A stretch of 64,000 bases of DNA from Polyporus tsugae (lineage: Eukaryota; Basidiomycota; Agaricomycetes; Polyporales; Polyporaceae). The notes beneath the pieces were generated by a model. It did no database searches. It was not told where the DNA came from and saw only the letters and a program-made list of their open reading frames with translations. The translations under genes were made by a program, and so were the position numbers. This document shows positions 57,894 to 64,000 of the stretch, in pieces (the first letter of the stretch is position 1; the number at the start of each line of letters is the position of its first letter). The stretch spans positions 682,001-746,000 of the forward strand of contig JAHRBS010000008.1 in the NCBI GenBank assembly GCA_024305745.1, in the 5' to 3' direction.

Positions 57894-58902
57894 TTTTATA
57901 CCGTCTGTGCAGTCTTACTTCTCTTGAACACATTGGGTATTGACCCCTCTTGCCACACAGGATCATTCCCGTTGAGGTTGTATCTCGACTGGTACCATCA
58001 TGATACACAGGAAGGTCAGGTTACGTACGCCCTTTGGCGACATGGGGGATCGTTTCTACTTGCGAGGCGACCTGAGACAGCCGCTCCCATAGATGGAGGG
58101 CTTGAAGTTGATACCCACAACGTTTCATTAGGTACCACCCGAGAACTTGTATGAATATATCCTAATATACGTACAGCGCGAGAGCGTCCCAATTTCTACA
58201 TACGTATGCAAACCACACTCAGATGCGTGGAGGGAGTATATTGTGCCGCTTGTCCTGGCCTCCGATGAACGTGCGAGACACGGCAATTGAGCATTCGGCT
58301 CAACTCCTACGTCGTGCTCGTGGGCACTCTGCCGATGCTAGGCTCGGTGTATGGCCCTCGCCCGACGAATGACGATCGAGAAGGACGTGTTTGAGATCCA
58401 CGTTAGTGAGAGCGAGATGGCGATCGTAGTAACACTCCGTCGAGACCTCCTGATCAGTATGGGCAGGACGCACGGCGTATCTGTACGGTGTGTTGCATGC
58501 CTGTATTACACAGCGAGGATGGATCAGAGTGTCCGAACAGGGCCACTACATACCGTGGTAATCGTCATAGAGGATTCATGCTCTGTAGCGCGAGCTCGGG
58601 CCTGCGAATAGCCTTCTGGCATGGGAGAAGCACAATCAATACGGGATAAACATGGCATGTACATGCACAACAATGGGTTTACGTTTAGACATATCACAAC
58701 CCGGGGTGAAGTGGACGCGAGGAGCGGCCTCGGAGCCTCGATCGTCCTGGCCAAGAATGGTACGAAGCGGAAGGACAAGCAAGTTTTCTACTATATCGCA
58801 CAAGCGGGATGTAAGCATAGATTCGACGAGACGGAGGAAAGCGGAAATAGATGGTTTGGGACGTTACGGATGCTGCGCCGTAGGGTACGGATCCCTCAGG
58901 CA
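57894..58902. other. Intergenic region
   Basis: 3' flanks of the F-box gene (plus) and the PWI gene (minus). No gene recognised. Open plus-strand text at 58621-59511 is the antisense shadow of the arginine/serine-rich exon. Confidence 0.35.
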
Positions 58903-60626
58903 TCAGTTCCCAGCGCTGGTAGACGGACCCGCGCCGTTCCCGGCGCTGCTTTTGCGCGTGCGCACGACCTTGTTGCGCAACGCCCTCTCCTTCAACTCGC
59001 TCTCCCGCTTCTCCAGCTCCGCCTTCCCCACCTGCTGCCCGCCCAACGCTCCGTCAGTGGGGCAGAACCATCTCAAACAATCACGACATACGTACCCCGC
59101 TATCTACATCCATCTTCTCCGTCCTTCTTCTCTCCGCACCTGCCTGCCCCCGGATCTTCAGCTCGCCGTCTTTGTTGCTGTCTCGGTCGACGTCCATCTT
59201 CGAGCTCGAACCCCGCGCGGTATCCAGCGTCCGACTCCTGTTGCTCTCCCGTGACGGACTCCGACCGCCTTTGCGCCTGGGAGGACTCCGCCTGCGGGGA
59301 GGAGGGCTGCGGTCCCGGCCCAGGCTTGGGCTACGTCTCCTTCTCCTGGGCGGAGAGCGACTGGGGCTCCGTCGTCTATACCCCCCACCTCTATACGGAG
59401 GGGGAGAACGACTGCGAGAAAGGGAGCGCGAGGCTATGCGCCGTCGGCGGGGAGGTGGGCTACGAGAGTCGCGCGGGCGACGGTCACCACGTGCAGAGGG
59501 TGGAGGGGTGATTGAAGGAGAGCGCTGACGCCGGCGTCCTGGGCGAGGGGAGCGCGAGCGGGATGGCGAGCGGCGTGGGGGAGAACGTCTACGGCGGGCG
59601 GGGGATCGGGGTGGGGGGGTGCGAGAGATAGACTTGCCACCTGGTGGGGGTGGGGAACGGAGGCGGCGAGGAGTACGAGAGCGGGAGCGGGAGCTACGTG
59701 TGCTAAAGGCAGGGGTGCGGGAGGGTGAACGACGTCTTCGAGGTGGGGGTGACCGGGGAGGGGGTGACCGGGGAGGTCCTCCGCCTCGCTGTATAGAACA
59801 TCAGCGGTTAATCGCCTTGAGAGGGGTAAATGTACGAACCCCGCCTCTTCCGCCACCTCTGCTACCCCATCCGCTGTCTCGCGGCTTATCGTCACGATCA
59901 TCTCCTCCAAATCCGCCGCGACCTCGACCGCGGCCACGTCCACGACCACGTCCGCCACCACGACCTTCGCGTTCTGTGGCGCGTATCTCGTCCAGACGCG
60001 CGCGACGATCGCGTTCTTCGATAGCGCGTGTATCGCCAGCGCGGGCTTGCCGCATCTCTTCCTTCTTCTCCTCGACGAATGTGCGTGGCACACCAGCGGG
60101 CGAGTCTTGAGCTTCCAGGAGAAGGCTCCAGAGGGCAATCATGAAAGCTGGGGTCGAGCCCGTGAGGAAGCCAGTCAAGTTGATTTGCATCTTGCGCGGG
60201 TCAGGTGTCTTCGCTCGCCGCCACAACGTAAGGTCCACTACGACGCGAGTATATGCAGTTTGAGATGCGTACCGGTTGCGAGTCGTCTTCAAGCAAGCCC
60301 ATTGCGTACTCGACGACAACCTCGTCCTCAAACCCCACGAGCTCCACCACCTTTTTGACGATCCACGGTCGTATGACGGACAGGTTGACTTTGCGCATAT
60401 CCACCTGCGCAGCATACGATCAACGTGGACACATATACACTCAACATCGAGCTAATTACGAACCTTTTTGTCGAACTCAGGGGGAAACTTCATTGTCTTG
60501 AGCAACTTTAGTTCCTTGTCGGAAAACCGACGATCCTGGTCGGCGGAGGTGCCCTTGAAGAAACCTGAAGAGATGTCAGCTATTTCAAGGGATAAAGAGA
60601 GATCCATACACACCTGCATCCGCCAT
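58903..60626 (-). CDS. PWI-domain, RS-rich splicing factor (SRm160/SRRM1-like)
   Basis: Predicted nuclear splicing co-activator that binds nucleic acid through its PWI domain. The first exon is 13 bases (MADAG, 60614-60626). The PWI region covers SDKELKLLKTMKFPPEFDKK, VDMRKVNLSVIRPWIVKKVV, ELVGFEDEVVVEYAMGLL and PDPRKMQINLTGFLTGSTPA to FMIALWSLLLEAQDSPAGVP. Then come an acidic/basic helix (EEKKEEMRQARAGDTRAIEE), a GRGRGRGRGR stretch, and, after an intron near 59777-59830, a long RS/P-rich domain (RSPPPRRRRSPSRTPAF, RRRSPPRRSPSRSRSPRPG). The last exon is KAELEKRESELKERALRN to the end STSAGN. The order PWI, then RS domain, matches SRRM1. The arginine-rich exon produces long false frames on the other strand. 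Confidence 0.85.
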
Positions 60627-61530
60627 TGTGGTTATGAAGGATTGCGGGAGAGGTGGAGGATGAGGACGACGTCAACCTGAAGTCGCTGAGGCGGGAGGCC
60701 TGTCCAAAAATGGTTCTGCAAGCGCCCGCCACAGAGCCTGCCACTGACGCCGAGCCCTGGCGTCCTCCTTCATTTTCTTCTGCTTTGTCCTCAAAACCCC
60801 TGCCCCTCGAGAATAGTGTCTGGTCGCAAAAATCTCTTCGGCATTAACTCCGCCAGCTGAGCGCAATGTTTACTAGGGTTTCTGGACTGGCTTGATGCTA
60901 CGAATAAACCTATTATAGCTACCAGTGCCGATTCCAACTTCCAACTGACAGTGAAACCCATAGGGCTACTACCCAGAAGGGTCCCGCCATGGGACACCGG
61001 TTCTAGTCCTTGTTCTAGCCTAGAGGTGAAATTCTTGGCAGTCAGCTCCAGTACTGTAGTCATCGCTTGAGGAGCGGTGATTAATGGGCGATGCTTGCCC
61101 TCTTGGTCCCCTTCTGTGGTGTCCTCGACTTGGATGGTACATCTTCCCAGCTTGACTACCGGACCCCTGCCTCTATTCTTACCGGACGATTTCTTGGACA
61201 CGCCTGGATACATGCCAGTCAAAGTGTCTCCGCCTGGTTCTGGCACGTTTTACGCCCAGCCGTTGTTATCCCACTTATGTGGCTCTGCATCTAATTCAGC
61301 CATGTGGTGCTTGCTGGATGGGAGTAGCAAGGTTCAGGATCCAACCTGGGCATCGGGGCTGCATTCACGTCACGACAGGGCTTCCCTGACACTTGTCCGC
61401 TTACTCGTCTCCGCAACCTTTTTGGTCTACTTCCCCGACGCCTGCGTCTCAGGTTCCTCTCTCTTCGCTCGTGCTGCATCTCTGCTCTCTCCCTCTGCAC
61501 CACCTCGTCTACGGGCCTCACGTCGTCCAC
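60627..61530. other. Divergent promoter region with an unassigned frame
   Basis: Lies between the PWI gene (minus) and SET gene 2 (plus). A 151-codon frame on the minus strand at 60791-61246 has no recognised family. A 17-base string at 61022-61038 equals a conserved 18S rRNA segment, but the flanks do not match rRNA. Confidence 0.35.
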
Positions 61531-62897
61531 ATGGCGACCCGCGTCCAGGTTCATGACCTGCTCCCTTCAATGCGGTCTCCTAGCGGAGCACACCGACACT
61601 CCCGTTCGGCCATCTACCTGGCGCACACACCGACCCTGGAGCCCGTGGTTGACGAAGAAACCGAGGACGAGGACGACGCCTCGTCTCCCTCCTCCCCTAC
61701 CACGGCCTCAGGCGCGGCCACTTCCACGGTCGACGACCTGTCCCCCTCCTACCAGGTCTTAGCTTCGCGAACAGGGGGCTGCGGGCTCTTCGCAACGCGC
61801 CCCATCACCCAAGGCACACTTGTCTTAGCCGAGACGCCGCTCCTCACCCAGCCGCTCTCCCCAACCCGGACGAATTCCACGATCCTCAATGTCCTGGCCC
61901 AGCGTACGCGCGAGGAGCAGTGTGCGTTTTTCGCGCTTTTCAATGCGCACAAGATGAATCGCCCTGGCCGCCCAGTCCTTCTGCCTGCGCTCGGCATCTT
62001 CGAGACGAACGCGCTGCCCTGCGGGGCCACGCTCTCACCTACGTCAGGCGATGGTGCGGATGCGAAGACGTCCGGATCCAAGGGAACCAAGGCAGGGAAG
62101 GCGAGCCACACGGGCACAGATGGGGGCAGAGAGGGCATCTTCTTGCGTGCAGCCCGACTGAACCATTCCTGCCGGCCGAACGTTTGGCGTACGTGGGATG
62201 TCTCGAGTCAGGAGATGACTTTCCGTGCGCTTCGGGACATCACGCAAGGAGAGGAACTCTATATGAACTACGCCGACGTTGACATTCTGGGCACGCGGGA
62301 GGAGCGTGCCGTGGAGATCGAGGAAGCGTTCGGCTTCCGGTGCGCATGCGAGGTGTGCGTGCTGGAAGGCAAAGAGGGAAAGGAAAGCGACCGGCGGAGG
62401 GCTGATATCAAGAGGTTGTTCGAGGAGATCGGGACGTGCAGCAAGGAACCGACGCTTGGGCTGAGGAAGGTGCGCATATAGTTCAGAATTCTTGCTCTGC
62501 TCCGGCAAGCTGACGCTTGGAAAATTTCAGGTCAGAATCGCCATACGTCTGCTGAAGGAAGAACAGCTCATGCATTACGAAGCATCCTTCTGCTTCGATG
62601 CCTTCCAGTTCTGTGTCATGGTAAGACTCGTGTTTGCATCACTGTTTTGGCTTTGATCCGATCGTTCAGCAGGTGTCCGACTTCGTCAACGCTAAAGCCT
62701 GGGTCAAGAAAGCCTGGGAGGCATCGTGCGACACTATGGGCCCAGAGAGCCCCGCGGCGCGCACGTTCAAACTGTACTGGGCAAACCCCCGCGCACATCC
62801 CCTCGCAGGCACACTCCCGCACATGACGCTCTCCGGTCCGGATGGAGATGTAAAGGTGGACGATACGACGCTAGGTAACGTTCCCAGGGCCTCCTGA
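61531..62897 (+). CDS. SET-domain protein 2 (SMYD-like without MYND)
   Basis: Paralog of SET protein 1. The ATG at 61531 gives an N-terminal extension of about 70 residues rich in Ser, Glu and Asp (EETEDEDDASSPSSPTTAS). The SET domain follows: SPSYQVLASRTGGCGLFATR, LAETPLLTQPLSPTRT, an insert rich in Gly/Lys/Thr, then RAARLNHSCRPNVWRTWD with the canonical NHSC motif, DITQGEELYMNYADV and the post-SET Cys cluster FRCACEVC. The C-terminal helices (IRLLKEEQLMHYEASFCFDA, NAKAWVKKAWEASCDTMGPE) match SET protein 1. Three exons; the first intron begins GTGCGCATATAG after LGLRK. Predicted protein methyltransferase; substrate unknown. Nearby GC-rich frames on the other strand are shadows. Confidence 0.85.
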
Positions 62898-63278
62898 GAA
62901 CGGCGGGATGATTAGTTCCCTTCATGCGTTTTGATATGGGAGTTGGCTAGTGACTTTGTGTCCGCTTTGGGATTATCTCATCCGTACGCTGGTGCTGTAT
63001 ACTCTATGTGCCTGTTCAATGCGCCTCTACTGCATGCATACGGACTGAAAAGTATTTCCGCTTTCATTTGACCCTGGTCGTTGGCTCCGGAATCTGCTTG
63101 CAGAAGGTGCGCGGACGACGGCCCGGTCGGTACAGCTGACCTTGTCATATTCTCAGATGCCGACGATTGGGCTCGGCATAAAGCCGCATAAATACCAGAA
63201 TTCATTCAGATCTCAGAACTAACTCATACTTGAACCATAGCGTACGAAACGGCGCAACGAAACGTTGATAGGTCCAAG
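62898..63278. other. Intergenic region
   Basis: SET gene 2 3' flank and promoter of the dehydratase gene. No gene recognised. Confidence 0.35.
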
Positions 63279-64000
63279 ATGACGTCTCCCGACAAGATCG
63301 CCAAGATCGAAGTAAGTTTGCTATCAAGTTTACCCAATCTGACGTAGACATAGCTGACCTTGCAAAATTTCAACGTATAGATATTCCGCGTGCCCCCGCG
63401 ATGGCTCTTCGTGCGCGTCGAGACTGAGCAGGGCATCGTCGGCTGGGGCGAAGGCACCCTTGAAGGCCATACTGAGGCGATCGAAGGCGCATACAAAGAT
63501 CTCGCCGAGCGGTTTATCGGGTGGGACTCGGACCAGATCCAGAACATCTGGCAGCACGCATACCGGGCCCGCTTCTACAGAGGAGGGCCCGTCCTCATGG
63601 TCAGTTCAGATCTGCCTCCTATAGCTTATCCTGACCGACGATCTTCGCGCTGCTACCATATCTGATGACACTTGACGGCAAAAGTCTGCCCTTTCCGGTC
63701 TGGACATCGCGCTCTGGGACATCAAGGGGAAGCGCCTCGGTGTGCCCGTCCACCAGCTCCTCGGCGGGCGTGTGCGCGACCGCATCAAGGTCTACGGCTG
63801 GATCGGGGGCGACAAGCCCTCGGACGTCATCGCGGGCGCCGAGGCGCGCCGTGCGCAGGGGTTCACCGCGGTCAAGATGAACGGCACCAACGGCATCGGC
63901 TGGGTCGACTCGCCTGCGCTCCTCCAGCAGGTCATGGAGAGGGTCCAAGGGGTGAGGGCGCTCGGCCTGGACGTAGGTGTGGACTTCCACGGGAGGATGC
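63279..64000 (+). CDS. Galactonate-dehydratase-type enolase (mandelate racemase/muconate lactonizing family), 5' part
   Basis: Enolase-superfamily enzyme that probably dehydrates a sugar acid such as galactonate. Three exons are visible: 63279-63311 (MTSPDKIAKIE), an exon from 63381 (IFRVPPRWLFVRVETEQGIV, GWGEGTLEGHTEAIEGAYKD, RFIGWDSDQIQNIWQHAYRA, RFYRGGPVLM), and a third after an intron ending CAAAAG (SALSGLDIALWDIKGKRLGV, PVHQLLGGRVRDRIKVYGWI). The N-terminal capping domain and the start of the barrel (FTAVKMNGTNGIGWVDSPAL, with the first catalytic Lys in VKMNG) are present. The metal-binding residues lie beyond the window end. Sugar-acid catabolism suits a plant-biomass degrader. Truncated by the window edge, not by mutation. 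Confidence 0.88.

Noticed and set aside
59434..60138. 234-codon Pro/His-rich open frame on the minus strand
   Set aside because: An out-of-frame reading of the arginine/serine-rich exon of the PWI gene.
60791..61246. 151-codon minus-strand frame whose start (VLELTAKNFTSRLEQG) recalls the beginning of a thioredoxin domain
   Set aside because: The CxxC active site is absent and the rest does not follow the fold. The likeness is too short to support a gene.
61393..61530. N-terminal extension of SET 2
   Set aside because: The frame is open upstream of 61531 but begins without an ATG. The ATG at 61531 is the first normal start.

Overview
This window looks like nuclear DNA of a wood-decay basidiomycete (Agaricomycetes, probably Polyporales-like). 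Almost every gene is cut by short introns of about 45-70 nt with GT...AG borders. The gene set includes families typical of these fungi: glutathionyl-hydroquinone reductases, an AA9 lytic polysaccharide monooxygenase, 'macrofage activating glycoprotein' secreted proteins, a DUF6533 membrane protein, F-box proteins, and single-pass membrane proteins with a long cytoplasmic tail. I built the gene models by joining reading frames across plausible splice sites and by comparing paralogs within the window. No tRNA, rRNA gene, CRISPR array or intact transposon was recognised.

Layout. 0.7-6.6 kb: a glutathionyl-hydroquinone reductase (+), a damaged single-pass membrane protein gene (+) and an MCH-type MFS transporter (-). 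7.2-15.4 kb, all on the minus strand: a DUF6533 protein, an SH3-PX-BAR sorting nexin, an aldo/keto reductase and the intact paralog of the membrane protein. 16.7-28.6 kb: a small membrane protein (-), an F-box protein with a frame break (+), a second hydroquinone reductase (-), an unknown gene (+) and a second MFS transporter (+). 29.2-46 kb: three MAG-family secreted glycoproteins, with NDUFS5 (-) and GET5 (+) sharing a promoter region, an OPT transporter (+) and protoporphyrinogen oxidase (-). 47-52 kb: a second copy of the small membrane protein family (+), an HNH-like protein (-) and a p24 cargo receptor (-). 52.6-64 kb: two SET-domain paralogs (+) flanking an AA9 LPMO (-), an F-box gene (+) and an SRm160/PWI splicing factor (-), then the 5' part of a galactonate-dehydratase-type enolase (+), which runs off the window end.

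How the genes relate. Housekeeping genes (complex I subunit, tail-anchored protein insertion, heme synthesis, ER-Golgi traffic, splicing, endocytic membrane remodelling) are interleaved with genes suited to growth on wood: aromatic/quinone reduction, polysaccharide oxidation, sugar-acid catabolism and uptake transporters. The most striking property is local multiplicity. Seven families occur two or three times within 64 kb, and the hydroquinone reductase + MFS pair is repeated as a unit. The left-hand copy of that region shows decay in two of its genes.
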